Of a stretch of 64,000 bases of DNA, positions 52,917 through 62,390 are shown one piece after another. The notes beneath the pieces were generated by a model. The model saw only the letters and a program-made list of their open reading frames with translations. It was not told the DNA's origin and ran no database searches. A program made the position numbers and the translations under genes. The stretch comes from UMGS1908 sp964432825 (GTDB lineage Bacteria > Bacillota > Clostridia > Christensenellales > UBA1242), in NCBI GenBank assembly GCA_964432825.1, contig CAYSOX010000002.1:1-64000 (forward strand). The letters are read 5' to 3'. Positions within the stretch are counted from its first letter, which is position 1, and each line of letters opens with the position of its first letter.

Positions 52917-53495
52917 ATGAAACATAAAATTATACTACCAATAATCGGGGCAATAGCGGTTGTAGTGATTGCAAGTTTAATTGTTTTTGCAAGTCGCTAC
53001 ACCGCGTCAAACATTGCATTTGCAAACCCACAAACCATTAATATTTATTATAAGTCCCAGACAGCAAAAAAGACAATTGCAGAAGATTCGGACGAATACA
53101 AAAGTATTGTAGATGCTTTTAGTGATACATTTAAAAAATCCCACCTTGCTCAAATTGCAAGTGATGATTTTATCAATCCTACCGTTGAAGAAGATTTAAC
53201 GGGTGTAGTTTGGACGGATTATAATTTAGACGAAGGATTGTTTTTAGAGTTTGAGTTTGAAAAAGCACAAAAAATGATAATAAGCCGAAAGGGTAACACT
53301 CGAACTATTTATATAACAAAAATAATTTTTAAAATTGACGAAAGCGCGGGTGTAAAAAATAATTACTTGTATTATGCAATTGATGATAAATATGTTAACG
53401 ACCCTAAAGATACGGGTGATAGTGAAATTTATTATCCACTAGTTGCACAGGGCGAAACCGTAAAACTTTATAACATAATCAAGGAGTTATTATAA
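52917..53495 (+). CDS. Secreted or anchored protein, unknown
   Basis: 192 aa. It has an N-terminal hydrophobic segment (IILPIIGAIAVVVIASLIVFA, about 5-25) and then an extracellular domain, rich in Asp and Lys, with beta-strand patterns (LFLEFEFEKAQKMIISRKG, TRTIYITKIIFKI). The segment could be a signal peptide or a retained anchor; FANP after it may be a cleavage area. It lies 5 bp after ftsH and its TAA shares a base with the next ATG, so all are co-translated. No family recognised. Confidence 0.7.
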   Translation: MKHKIILPIIGAIAVVVIASLIVFASRYTASNIAFANPQTINIYYKSQTAKKTIAEDSDEYKSIVDAFSDTFKKSHLAQIASDDFINPTVEEDLTGVVWTDYNLDEGLFLEFEFEKAQKMIISRKGNTRTIYITKIIFKIDESAGVKNNYLYYAIDDKYVNDPKDTGDSEIYYPLVAQGETVKLYNIIKELL

Positions 53496-53806
53496 TGAAA
53501 AAAGAAAATATATCTAAAATATTAATAATAAGCGGTGTGGTGGTTTTAATAATTGCAACAATTTTGGGAATAATCACATTGGTTGAGTCGGTGGCTTATT
53601 CTAATACAATTATCCCAAAAGCCGAAACCGAATTCAGTGTAAGTGGGAATGGCAAGGTTTTTGAGGCTCAAAACTTAAAGCAGTCGCATCTTGATGCATG
53701 CTTAGGATTAATCCCTTGGGGTGTGTCAATTATGATTGCGGGAGTTGTTATTCTTGGAGTTGGGCTAATCTTGCAAATTAAGAGAAAAGAAATAAAGGTA
53801 AGATAA
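53495..53806 (+). CDS. Two-segment membrane protein, unknown
   Basis: 103 aa. Hydrophobic segments lie at about 8-30 (ILIISGVVVLIIATILGIITL) and 70-92 (LIPWGVSIMIAGVVILGVGLIL), with about 40 extracellular residues between and a basic tail. Its ATG overlaps the stop of the preceding gene by one base. It may form a complex with that product, since overlap often goes with partnership. No family recognised. Confidence 0.7.
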   Translation: MKKENISKILIISGVVVLIIATILGIITLVESVAYSNTIIPKAETEFSVSGNGKVFEAQNLKQSHLDACLGLIPWGVSIMIAGVVILGVGLILQIKRKEIKVR

Positions 53807-53809
53807 TTA

Positions 53810-55135
53810 ATGAGTAATAAGTTGAATGCTGGAGACAATCTTTTGTCTCCAGTGGAAAAACTTAATAGCGAAGGAAATGTAAAACCAATAGATGAGTATT
53901 CGTCTGTTGATTTTACCTTTTCTAAAATTGAAAATAACGAAAGGGTTGATAAAAATATTCAAGATTCAGCCAAAAATCACTCTGGAGATATTGGGGAAGA
54001 AAAACAAGCATTAAAAATAGAAAAAAACGCGAAATATAATGAGTATAAAGGTGAAAACGATTACAATTATATAGATTCTTTTGCAGACGAAGATGTGAAT
54101 GGCGAGTGTGAAACCGGAAATTATAACCAGCAAACGGAGTCGCAAGGTGGTGAAGCCAATAATATTTTAACTGCCGAAGATTATAACATTGACCCCGAAT
54201 TTAATGTTTATCATGGCAATCAAATGAATTTTGGAGATGACCGACCGCAGATTGACGGAGAATCGGAATATAGTTGGGATAATTTTGAAAATCCATTAAT
54301 TAATGAAAAAACGATTTTTTTTGGCGAACCTAAAACAAAACCAACTAGTTGGTGGCTGGTGTTTACCATAGTATTTGGGATATACTTCATTACTAGTTTA
54401 TTTACCTTTAATGTGATGTTAATACCTTTTAAGGTTGAAGGGGCAAGTATGGAGCCAACCATAAATAATAATACCGATACTTATTATGATGTGGTGTATT
54501 TGCAACGGTCGACTAGTTTTTTTAAAAGTGATATTGTAGTAATTGACGCTAAAAATTATGGCGAACCCGGAAAGTCTTATATAAAAAGGGTTGTTGCGAC
54601 GGCTGGAGATCGTGTTCAGTTTGTTAAATATAGCACTAAAGAATATTGGGTTCCAATCAGTCGGGGTTCGCAAGCCGGGTTAGAAAATGGTATAGCCTAT
54701 GGCGAATATATGTTAAAAATTAATGGCGAATTACAAATTGAAGATTACATTACATCTAGTGCCAATTCAATTATAAGTCAGGCATCAAAGTCATATAATG
54801 GCAACATTTATGAACGGGATAAGCAAAAGGATGAAGGTATCCACGACCATGTTGTTGATTTGCAAAATTTAGAAAGTGTGCCCGGTGTAATGATTTTATA
54901 CACGCAATCTTCGGAGGCATTTTATAACCGATATGTCGTCGGTGGGGAAGAATTTGTGGTTCCCGAAGGAAGTGTATTTGTGTTAGGTGATAATCGTACA
55001 ATCAGTAATGACAGTAAATTTTTTGGGGCGGTAAAAATTGAGGATGTTATTGGTAAAGTGCGAATTCATAAAACTTATGATAGTGGTTTAGTTCAAGCGA
55101 TTATTTTTTCAATAAAAAAAGGATATTTATTTTAA
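53810..55135 (+). CDS. lepB: Type I signal peptidase with long acidic cytoplasmic extension
   Basis: Cleaves signal peptides of exported proteins. 441 aa, far longer than the usual 170-200 aa of Gram-positive enzymes. Residues 1-172 are acidic, rich in Glu, Asp and Asn, and probably disordered. A single membrane segment follows (WWLVFTIVFGIYFITSLFTF, about 182-201). The catalytic domain has VEGASMEPTI with the nucleophile Ser (about 212), YIKRVVATAGDRV with the general base Lys (about 257) and the box GDNRTISNDSKFFG near the C-terminus. An insertion of about 90 residues (270-360) is also present. It lies 3 bp after the previous gene. Confidence 0.9.
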   Translation: MSNKLNAGDNLLSPVEKLNSEGNVKPIDEYSSVDFTFSKIENNERVDKNIQDSAKNHSGDIGEEKQALKIEKNAKYNEYKGENDYNYIDSFADEDVNGECETGNYNQQTESQGGEANNILTAEDYNIDPEFNVYHGNQMNFGDDRPQIDGESEYSWDNFENPLINEKTIFFGEPKTKPTSWWLVFTIVFGIYFITSLFTFNVMLIPFKVEGASMEPTINNNTDTYYDVVYLQRSTSFFKSDIVVIDAKNYGEPGKSYIKRVVATAGDRVQFVKYSTKEYWVPISRGSQAGLENGIAYGEYMLKINGELQIEDYITSSANSIISQASKSYNGNIYERDKQKDEGIHDHVVDLQNLESVPGVMILYTQSSEAFYNRYVVGGEEFVVPEGSVFVLGDNRTISNDSKFFGAVKIEDVIGKVRIHKTYDSGLVQAIIFSIKKGYLF

Positions 55136-55147
55136 GGAGAACAAATT

Positions 55148-56011
55148 ATGAAGATAAAAATAACAACCGATTCAACAGCAGATGTTAACAAGGAGTTTTT
55201 TGACAAGTGGGATATTGGATATTTGCCAGAAATTGTAAATATGGGCGGTGAAGAATATTACGACACCATAAACATCAAAAATGACGATATCTATAAATAC
55301 ATTAAGGAAACTAAAAAGTTGCCAAAGTCGGCAGCACGAAGTGTGGAAGATTTTAAAGAATTTTTTAATGGCTTTTTAGACAATGGATACGATGCGGTAA
55401 TATTTGTATCCATTTCAACACATTTATCTTGTATATATAAAAATGCACTAACTGCAAGCGAGGAGATTGGTAAAAATAAAGTATTTGTAGTTGATGGAAG
55501 AGCATTGTCTTCGGGGACTATGCTTCTTGCAATGAGTGCTAAGGAACTTGCGGACGCGGGTCGTTCAGCAAAAGAAATTGCGGAAATTATTACACATCGA
55601 GCATTCACCGGGCAAACTTCTTTTGTTGTGGATACTTTGGATAACCTTTATAAGGGTGGAAGATGTTCTATGCTTGCAATGTTTGGGGCAAATCTTTTAA
55701 AACTAAAGCCAAAACTACAACTTGTAGACGGAAAAATTGTTCCTCAAGAAAAATATCGTGGCAAATCTTCGGTAGTTTTAAAGAAATATATCGATGACAC
55801 GCTTGCGTTGTATAACAACCCAGACAAAAAAAGATGTTTTTTAACTCATAGTGATTTAGAACCTGAAGTGTTAAATGAAATTGTTGAATATGTTAAATCA
55901 AAAAACATTTTTGAGGAAATTTATGCTTCAACGGCAAATTGTGTGGTTTGCACTCATTGTGGAAAGGGAACTTTGGGTATACTTTATATTAACGATGGGG
56001 GAAATTTCTAA
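55148..56011 (+). CDS. DegV-family fatty-acid-binding protein
   Basis: 287 aa, normal. DegV proteins (FakB) hold a fatty acid for the FakA kinase, which makes acyl phosphate for phospholipid synthesis. Visible are the opening KITTDSTADV, FVSISTHLSCIYKNA (the usual S-x-LSGTY region, altered here to LSCIY), DGRALSSGTMLLAMSA, and LDNLYKGGRCSMLAM with the conserved Gly-Gly-Arg. The C-terminal domain has the HCGKGTLGILY end. AAGGAG lies 8 nt upstream. The lipoprotein gene overlaps its stop by one base. Confidence 0.93.
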   Translation: MKIKITTDSTADVNKEFFDKWDIGYLPEIVNMGGEEYYDTINIKNDDIYKYIKETKKLPKSAARSVEDFKEFFNGFLDNGYDAVIFVSISTHLSCIYKNALTASEEIGKNKVFVVDGRALSSGTMLLAMSAKELADAGRSAKEIAEIITHRAFTGQTSFVVDTLDNLYKGGRCSMLAMFGANLLKLKPKLQLVDGKIVPQEKYRGKSSVVLKKYIDDTLALYNNPDKKRCFLTHSDLEPEVLNEIVEYVKSKNIFEEIYASTANCVVCTHCGKGTLGILYINDGGNF

Positions 56012-56592
56012 TGAAAAAGTTTATAAAGGGCATTTTTGCGGGTCTTTGTGCTTTATGTTTTTCGATAGCGCTTGTGGGCTGTGGGGAGAAAAACCAAAAG
56101 CCAATAGACAATAGTTGTTATTTTGAAGAAGAAGTTCAATATACAGTCTATCCTAAAACAAGTGTTACCACGGGTAGTTTAGCCAATTTGTTGGCAGAAG
56201 ATGTTTCTATGGCATACACAAACATCACATTAAAGGGTAAGAAAAAGTGGCTTGCTTACATGACGGTAGAGCGAGTTGTTTACACTTTTGTTGCAAATAA
56301 AGATTGCGCACTTGATTTAACCTTTACAATTATGCATATAGATGGCGAGGGTGAGAACTTTAAGTTTGATAGTAAAAACGATAAATATTATTATACCGAC
56401 AAAGGAACATTGGAATTATATAAAGATACTCCGTTTTCAATAGAGTTTTATGTTGGCGGTTCAATGCAGGATAAAAAGGATATCACCTTTAGTTTAGATA
56501 TTGATAAAACTATTTACATTGAAGAAGAAAGTGTTGACCCTAAAATGAGTATAAGATTACAAAAAATTGAAGTTTATGGCGAGCATAAATAA
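56011..56592 (+). CDS. Lipoprotein, unknown
   Basis: 193 aa. A type II signal peptide with basic start (MKKFIKG), hydrophobic core and lipobox LVGC, giving acylated Cys at about residue 24. The mature part is beta-rich, with Tyr, Thr and Lys (for example WLAYMTVERVVYTFVANKD, SIEFYVGGSMQDKKDITF). It should sit on the outer face of the membrane. Its ATG overlaps the degV stop (TAATG). It ends the ftsH-lepB-degV run. No family recognised. Confidence 0.85.
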   Translation: MKKFIKGIFAGLCALCFSIALVGCGEKNQKPIDNSCYFEEEVQYTVYPKTSVTTGSLANLLAEDVSMAYTNITLKGKKKWLAYMTVERVVYTFVANKDCALDLTFTIMHIDGEGENFKFDSKNDKYYYTDKGTLELYKDTPFSIEFYVGGSMQDKKDITFSLDIDKTIYIEEESVDPKMSIRLQKIEVYGEHK

Positions 56593-56753
56593 TTAAGGCA
56601 AAACCCAGAATGGTTTGTGGATTAATTGCAAAAACAGTGTCTTTAAAATTAAGAAATATAAATAAAAGAATAACATTGTTTTAACTATAAAGCATTTTAA
56701 TCAACAAAAGAAGATTTAAATTATAATTACTATTTAGACTCATTATCATTAGA

Positions 56754-56785
56754 AAGGTAAATACATTTCAAATATTTACCTTGTT
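56754..56785 (+). terminator. Terminator of the ftsH-lipoprotein run
   Basis: Perfect stem AAGGTAAATA / TATTTACCTT with a 9-nt loop, followed by GTTTG (weak T run). Confidence 0.65.
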
Positions 56786-56789
56786 TGAA

Positions 56790-56821
56790 AAATTGTTGTG
56801 GAGAAGCAACAATTTTTTCTT
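56790..56821 (+). terminator. Second terminator in tandem
   Basis: Perfect stem AAATTGTTG / CAACAATTT with an 8-nt loop, followed by TTTCTTT. Only 5 bp after the previous hairpin. Confidence 0.8.
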
Positions 56822-56899
56822 TATTGATAAAAAACACGGGTTTTTGAAGTACCCCCTGTAGAGGCTGTGTTATGATTGGGGTTGTTTTTTAAATTAAAA

Positions 56900-56943
56900 A
56901 AATCCGCCAGTAGAGTAAATTTGCTCGGTTGGTGGATTTTTTA
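56900..56943. terminator. Bidirectional hairpin terminator
   Basis: Arms AAATCCGCCA / TGGTGGATTT (one mismatch), T run after it on the plus strand and A run before it, so it can stop both strands. It may serve the minus-strand DUF805 gene, 370 bp away. Confidence 0.6.
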
Positions 56944-57311
56944 TTGATAAAAAATTAGCGTGCTTTAATTTTTAAAATTTTAGTTATTTTAAGTTGTTAA
57001 TAATTATTCAAATATGCGTTAAAACTAAGCATTTTAATATAGAAATTAAGCAGTTTAAATATGTTTTTGAAGTTATTAAGCATTGTAATATAAAATTTAG
57101 TTGGGATATGTTTTTTTAACTTCAAGCACAATAGTTTAAAATTTATGTTTTTTATATGTAAATTAAAAAATAAATATTGGAACAAATGAATTGAAAATTT
57201 TTAAGGTCGGTGTAAAAATATATTCTAAGAAGTTGGGTTTTCCAAAGTGGGTGTTTTAAAAGGTGGGTTCTAAAAGAATGTGTTTAATTAACCTTTTTCT
57301 GTTTTTGGATT

Positions 57312-57863
57312 TTAATTTGCATCACTTGGTGGGTTTTCGCTTTTTGGGGATTCTAGGTTTTCTTGTGTTTCAACTGTTTTGTTGGTGCTATCAGGATTTT
57401 CGTCGGTGTCAAGCAATTCTTCTTCGATAAAAGTGTTGGGCGAAGATTCTTCATCTTTTTTGTTTTGGGTTGAACTTGTGGAAGTGCTTTCGGTGGTGTT
57501 TTTATCTGTGTTTTGTGAGGTTTCATTTTTGCTAATTTTTGTGTTAATATCATAGGCGGATGCGCTTGCAAGTTTAACCAAAACCAAAACAAACCCTGCA
57601 AGTGGGATAAAAATAAAAAATAGGTATTTTCCAGAGGTGTCGGCATCGTGCAGTCTTCGAACACTCATTGAAATTATTGGAAATAGTGATACAAGTGAAT
57701 ACAAAAGGGTGGGAATCATCATCCAAATTGTTATAAGGCAACTTATCCACAAACAAAGGTTGATGATTGCGCTTAAAAGAATTGCCATCCAAAAATCTTT
57801 TCGTCTTTCTAGTGAGTAAAAATTAAAGGTGTATTTCCACATAGTTTTATATGCTTTAAACAT
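57312..57863 (-). CDS. DUF805-family membrane protein with acidic tail
   Basis: 183 aa. The N-terminal 100 residues form the DUF805 domain: an amphipathic start with YSLERRKDFWMAILLSA, membrane segments, then SVRRLHDADTSGKYLF, the family signature (RRLHD). The C-terminal 80 residues are low complexity, rich in Ser, Thr, Asn and Glu, and probably disordered in the cytoplasm. The role of DUF805 proteins is unknown. AGGAGG lies 6 nt before the ATG at 57863. Divergent from the ABC-like gene at 57954. Confidence 0.9.
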   Translation of the reverse strand: MFKAYKTMWKYTFNFYSLERRKDFWMAILLSAIINLCLWISCLITIWMMIPTLLYSLVSLFPIISMSVRRLHDADTSGKYLFFIFIPLAGFVLVLVKLASASAYDINTKISKNETSQNTDKNTTESTSTSSTQNKKDEESSPNTFIEEELLDTDENPDSTNKTVETQENLESPKSENPPSDAN

Positions 57864-57953
57864 TTTTGCCTCCTAAATTGCAATTATTGATTAATAGTTA
57901 ATTAATTATAGCATAATAATGGTGTACTTTCAAGTTAAATTAGGTGGGGTTAT

Positions 57954-59765
57954 ATGAAAAAACTTTTACAAAATTGGAAAAAATTATGCACCGTAGAGGG
58001 TAATGTGTTGGCGGTTAGCATTTTAACTCAAGTGGTTATAATAATCTGCTCAATCGTGGAACCGGTTGCACTCTCCTCCTTTATAGAATGTGCAACTATT
58101 CATTCGACGGCACTTGCGGTTATTTGGCTTTTTATTAACTTAGGACTGGTTATTATTGAACATATTTCGTGGCATATAAATTATTCAAATTACACCAAAT
58201 TAATTTCGCCAACATATATAAATTTGCAGTCTAGAATAACTAAAGCCACCTTGGTTGCATCAAAAGATATGATTGACAACACAAAATTAAATTATTGCAT
58301 AAACAGTGATATTTTTGGAATTGCGACATTTTTGGATAGTTTAATATTAAGGCTTGCAAGTTTTGTTAAGTTTTTGGTGATTTTGATAATCATTTTCGTT
58401 TATAGTTACACGGTTGGTGTTATGCTTGTTGTGATGAGTGCTGTAGGATTTTCCTTACTTATGATGTACAACAAGTTAAAAAGAAGAAGTGGGATTGTGC
58501 TTAGAGAAAATGAGATAAGTGCGGACAAAAAGACACACGAAATTATAGAAATGGGCGAAGTGGTAAAAAAGTATAACTTGGAGAATCCTATGCTTTTAGA
58601 GCAAGAACGCCGACTTGTGGGTTATGTGAATAGTTACAACAATCTTTACACAAAAAAATCAATAAAGGATAATTTTATCCAAATTTATTGGTACACTATG
58701 CTTTCGGTGATATTTTTGGTGTGCTATTTTGAGTTTAATGCTTTGGCTATGAGTTTGGCGGTGTTTTTAATTTTGATAGATTATTCTTCAACCTTTGTAA
58801 AGTTGACCGAAAATGCCTTTGATTTTACAATTGAAATTACAGATTTAGAAGAAAAGGTGAGCCGAACTTATGAAATTTTGGAATTTGAAAAAAATTCGCA
58901 AAAGAATGAAAATTTTCAAGATACGGAAAATTCACTTGTTTCAGACTTTGATGGGAACAAAACGAGTGGGAATATTGAAAGTGTTTCACAAAATTTTGCA
59001 AAAAACGGAAAAAAATCCCCTCAAAGTATACAAAATAGCCATAATGAAGAAATATTGAAAGATAAAAAAACAAAAAGATTAAAAAGTTTTAGTGAAGAGC
59101 GGGCTGATTGTTTAAGTTTTGAGGTGGCGAGCGAAAGTGCCAATAATTTGCAAAATAAAAATACATTACAAAATATTGACTCGGATGAAAAGAATAAATT
59201 GTTAACTATAGAGAGTCAAAAAACCTTTTATCTTGCAGGGACGGGCTGTAAAAAAATGAAACTTATGCCCGCTAATGTATATATTTTTCAGTCGGATAAA
59301 TCGCGTATGATTTTTTGCGAGGCGGGTGAAAATAATCCTAAAATTGAGTATGGTGACATTGAATATTCTTCAATTTACAAAATACCCGAACTGCTTTTGG
59401 TTAAAAACCAAAATGAGATGTTTGCCGATAGTATTATCGAAAATTTGCAAATTGTTAAAAACGATGTTGAATTAATAACTGCAATAACAGAAAGTTTGGG
59501 AATTGATGAAATGTTAAATTGTTTAGACGACGGCGATCGCAAAAGAGCAGATAAAATAAAAGATGAAAAAGTTATAATTTTATTAAATATTGTTCGTGCC
59601 ATTTTATCCGATGCCGAAATTGTTTATTTTAAAATGGATGCTGAAGTGTTTGATTTTGGTAAAAATATAATAAAAACCTTTTGTAAATTTGGTAAAAACA
59701 AAATAGTCTTGGTGTATGACCCCGCAAAAATGTTGAGTGGCAAAAGGGGAATATTTGTCGAATAA
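57954..59765 (+). CDS. ABC-exporter-like membrane protein with degenerate ATPase domain
   Basis: 603 aa. Residues 1-300 look like the six-helix membrane domain of ABC exporters, including IEMGEVVKKYNLENPMLLEQE, the usual coupling-region pattern. Residues 305-425 are a polar insertion rich in Asn, Lys, Glu and Ser. Residues 430-603 follow the order of an ABC ATPase but without its chemistry. No Walker A (GxxGxGKS) is present. KNQNEMFADSIIENL stands at the Q-loop region. LSGGQ is missing before ILLNIVRAILSDAEIVYF. The Walker B end reads FKMDAE instead of LDE. NKIVLVYDPAKML replaces the H-loop. ATP hydrolysis by this chain is very unlikely. GGTGGGG lies upstream. It may be a structural half of a heterodimer or a sensor. 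Confidence 0.72.
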   Translation: MKKLLQNWKKLCTVEGNVLAVSILTQVVIIICSIVEPVALSSFIECATIHSTALAVIWLFINLGLVIIEHISWHINYSNYTKLISPTYINLQSRITKATLVASKDMIDNTKLNYCINSDIFGIATFLDSLILRLASFVKFLVILIIIFVYSYTVGVMLVVMSAVGFSLLMMYNKLKRRSGIVLRENEISADKKTHEIIEMGEVVKKYNLENPMLLEQERRLVGYVNSYNNLYTKKSIKDNFIQIYWYTMLSVIFLVCYFEFNALAMSLAVFLILIDYSSTFVKLTENAFDFTIEITDLEEKVSRTYEILEFEKNSQKNENFQDTENSLVSDFDGNKTSGNIESVSQNFAKNGKKSPQSIQNSHNEEILKDKKTKRLKSFSEERADCLSFEVASESANNLQNKNTLQNIDSDEKNKLLTIESQKTFYLAGTGCKKMKLMPANVYIFQSDKSRMIFCEAGENNPKIEYGDIEYSSIYKIPELLLVKNQNEMFADSIIENLQIVKNDVELITAITESLGIDEMLNCLDDGDRKRADKIKDEKVIILLNIVRAILSDAEIVYFKMDAEVFDFGKNIIKTFCKFGKNKIVLVYDPAKMLSGKRGIFVE

Positions 59766-59828
59766 TGTATATTATTTAGTGAAAAACACAAAATATTATT
59801 GCCAAAGAAAACTTTTAGGAGGTAAAAT

Positions 59829-60461
59829 ATGGCAACAAAAAAGTGTTCAACTAAAAATTGTAAGGCAAGCACAAAAAAACAAACCAAAGCCAAAGCCGTA
59901 AAAAATTGTTCGGCAAAAACAAGTGGCGGACGCGGAGTGTCTAAAACAAAAGGGTGTTCAGCGGAGCATTCCGCACGAGTTACAAAAAGTTGTTCGGCGC
60001 GTGCGTATTCTACAAAGTCCACAACAGGTTGTGGCGCAACTCAGAAAAATGGGAAAATATCTAGCAAAACTTGTTGCAAACAGTTGTCCTCAACGGGCAC
60101 ACGGGGGAGTGGAGCAAAGTCTTGCGGGGGTGGAAATTGTAATAAAAGCACCAAAACTTCTGCAAACTTAAAAAGTTCTAGCAGAGAAAAATCTTGCGGA
60201 TGCGGTTGCGGTTCGGGAAAAAAATCTTGCAAAAAGTCAACCGAAAATAGGTTAAACACAAAATCCAAACCTGCGCAAAAGGAATCCCTTAAAGTTTCCA
60301 GTTCAGTCTCGGCAAAACTTGGTAACCGGAACCGAACAGCGGGAACTTCAACCAACCAAACAAAATCTAAAAAATGCAATTGCACTTCTAGTTCAAGACT
60401 CTCTGGGGGAAAGAGTTTAAAAACTCCAAAGTCTAGATTATATGACGCTTCAATGAAATAA
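59829..60461 (+). CDS. Cys/Lys/Ser-rich low-complexity protein
   Basis: 210 aa, about 23 Cys, with Lys, Ser and Thr making up most of the rest and almost no large hydrophobic residues. Cys recurs in short phrases such as KKCSTKNC, KGCSAEHS, KSCSARA, KTCCKQ, KSCGGGNC, EKSCGCGCGSGKKSC and KKCNC. There is no signal peptide. AGGAGG lies 6 nt before the ATG, one of the best in the window. It lies 63 bp after the ABC-like gene, with no terminator between, so it is probably in its operon. It may bind metal, be a structural or spore-like protein, or be a substrate for modification; none is shown. Confidence 0.75.
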   Translation: MATKKCSTKNCKASTKKQTKAKAVKNCSAKTSGGRGVSKTKGCSAEHSARVTKSCSARAYSTKSTTGCGATQKNGKISSKTCCKQLSSTGTRGSGAKSCGGGNCNKSTKTSANLKSSSREKSCGCGCGSGKKSCKKSTENRLNTKSKPAQKESLKVSSSVSAKLGNRNRTAGTSTNQTKSKKCNCTSSSRLSGGKSLKTPKSRLYDASMK

Positions 60462-61292
60462 ATTTAGATGTTTCAAATTTGATTATATCAGCCAACACTC
60501 AATGCAAAATGCTTAAATTTATGCGTAAAAGTTAATATGTGGTTTGTATAAAAATTTGTGAATTTAATTGTTCAAAACTTTATTTAATCAAATTTTCAAA
60601 ATTTAATGATAAGTTTTTAAGGAAATTTTTTAAAAAGCAGTGATATTAAACTTTTAACAAAGTATATATTTGATGATAACTATCATTATTTTAATTTGTT
60701 AAAAGTTGATAAAACGGCATCAAATTTGGTTAAAATAAATACTATAGTTGATGGTTTCTGGTATAAACTTTGTGGGGTTTTACCACTAAAAAAAATCTTT
60801 CGCTTATGCGGAAGATTTTTTAAGTGTGAAATAGGTTTACATTGTTTGCCTCGGTAAATAAAATTTTAGCAATATTTATAATTTGAAAATATTGCACTAT
60901 TAAAACAAAAGTTTTGCCTTTTAATATATGCCACTTTAGGCGGTTTAAATATGTCTTGGGCGGTGTCTGTGCTTTAGGTCGGGGGTTTTGTCAAAAGGGG
61001 GAGACTGAACCTCAATCTTTTGCAAAATGAGGCAATTTAAAGATTTAAAAATTTTGACATAATTAAAAATTAAGTGGTAATATGAAGATTTAAAAATTTT
61101 AAACATAAATACAAATTAAAAAAATAAATATATTTCATAAAAAAGTTAAAGGGCTTATGGAAATTGAAAGAGAGTTTGAGTTTTTAACAAATATATAATG
61201 ATAGAGTTAATTAATTTATTGATTGGTAACCAATTGACTTTTAAAGTTTTTATAAGTATAATTAAAATATATTATTTTTAAAGAGGTTTTTT
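60462..61292. other. Intergenic, 830 bp
   Basis: AT-rich, with a terminator at 60788 and a denser patch at 60920-61030 (GGGCGG, GGTCGGGGG) that has no credible ORF. GCCACTTTAGGC at about 60930 resembles the inner stem and loop of the repeats at 185 and 272. The promoter of ychF should be near 61230 but is not clear. Confidence 0.5.
60788..60821. terminator. Intrinsic terminator
   Basis: Stem AAAAAATCTTTCGC / GCGGAAGATTTTTT (one G-U or mismatch) with a 4-nt loop, usable on both strands. It lies 330 bp after the Cys-rich gene. Confidence 0.8.
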
Positions 61293-62390
61293 ATGGAATT
61301 AGGACTAGTAGGCCTACCAAATGTAGGAAAAAGTACATTGTTTAATGCCCTTACAAATGCAGGGGCGGAAAGTGCAAATTATCCATTTTGCACAATTGAG
61401 CCAAATATTGGGATTGTGGATGTTCCGGATTCTAGGCTGGAAGTTTTAGGAAAGATGTATAACACTCAAAAAATCACACCGGCAAGCCTAAAATTTGTTG
61501 ATATCGCAGGGCTGGTTAAGGGGGCAAGCAAGGGCGAGGGGCTTGGCAATCAATTTTTGGCGTCCATTCGTGAGTGTGATGCTATTGTTCAAGTCGTTCG
61601 TTGCTTTGTGGATGACAACATTATACATGTGGATGGTTCAATAAATCCAATCCGCGATATTGAGGTTATAAACACCGAGTTGTTGCTTTCCGACCTTGAA
61701 AGTTTAACAAAACAACGCGTAAGGTATGAAAAGGGTGCGAGAGCCGGCGATAAAGAATGTGCAAGCCAATTAAAGATTGTGGATAACATTATTGCAACTC
61801 TAAATGATGGAAAACTTGCAAAAACTATAAATTTTACCGAAGATGAAAAGGTTTTTGTTAAGGGTTTATTTTTGATTACCGACAAACCGGTGATTTATGC
61901 GTGCAACATTGCAGAATCCGACCTTAAAAAACCTGAAAATGAACTAGAATATGTAAATATGGTAAAAGAATATGCAAAAAAAGAGGGTAGTGAAGTTTTG
62001 GTAATTTCTGCAAAGGTTGAGCAAGAACTTACCGAACTTGACCCCGGCGACCGACTTATGTTTTTGGAAGATTTAGGGCTTACCGAAAGTGGATTAAACC
62101 GAATAATAAAACTAGGTTACAAACTTTTAGGGCAAATTTCATATTTAACCGCGGGCGAGAAAGAAGTTCGTGCGTGGACAATTATCGATGGAACCAAAGC
62201 CCCAGGTGCTGCGGGAAAAATCCACTCAGACTTTGAAAAGGGCTTCATAAAAGCCGAAGTTGTAAGTTATGAAGACCTTGTAAAATATGGCGGAATGCAA
62301 GGTGCTAAAGAAAACGGAAAGGTAAGAATTGAAGGCAAGGATTATATTGTAAAAGATGGCGATGTAATGTTGTTTAGGTTTAATGTTTAA
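61293..62390 (+). CDS. ychF: Redox-regulated ATPase/GTPase YchF
   Basis: An Obg-family P-loop protein that prefers ATP and associates with ribosomes. 365 aa, normal. Visible are GLPNVGKSTLFNALTNA (P loop with Asn), NYPFCTIEPNIG (switch I), DIAGLVKGASKGEGLGNQFL (switch II with the family Gly-rich loop), and YACNIAESDL near the altered G4. The C-terminal TGS-like domain has LTAGEKEVRAWTI and ends KDGDVMLFRFNV. GAGG lies 8 nt before the ATG. Confidence 0.98.
   Translation: MELGLVGLPNVGKSTLFNALTNAGAESANYPFCTIEPNIGIVDVPDSRLEVLGKMYNTQKITPASLKFVDIAGLVKGASKGEGLGNQFLASIRECDAIVQVVRCFVDDNIIHVDGSINPIRDIEVINTELLLSDLESLTKQRVRYEKGARAGDKECASQLKIVDNIIATLNDGKLAKTINFTEDEKVFVKGLFLITDKPVIYACNIAESDLKKPENELEYVNMVKEYAKKEGSEVLVISAKVEQELTELDPGDRLMFLEDLGLTESGLNRIIKLGYKLLGQISYLTAGEKEVRAWTIIDGTKAPGAAGKIHSDFEKGFIKAEVVSYEDLVKYGGMQGAKENGKVRIEGKDYIVKDGDVMLFRFNV

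Larger units (their letters stand above)
56593..57311. other. Intergenic with three hairpins
   Basis: About 720 bp without a credible gene. Two terminators follow each other at 56754 and 56790 and a third hairpin lies at 56901-56943. The rest (56944-57311) is AT-rich, with no structure seen. Confidence 0.6.

Noticed and set aside
60041..60385. 114-codon minus-strand ORF opposite the Cys-rich gene
   Set aside because: An antisense frame created by the repetitive Lys/Ser/Cys codons; no binding site.
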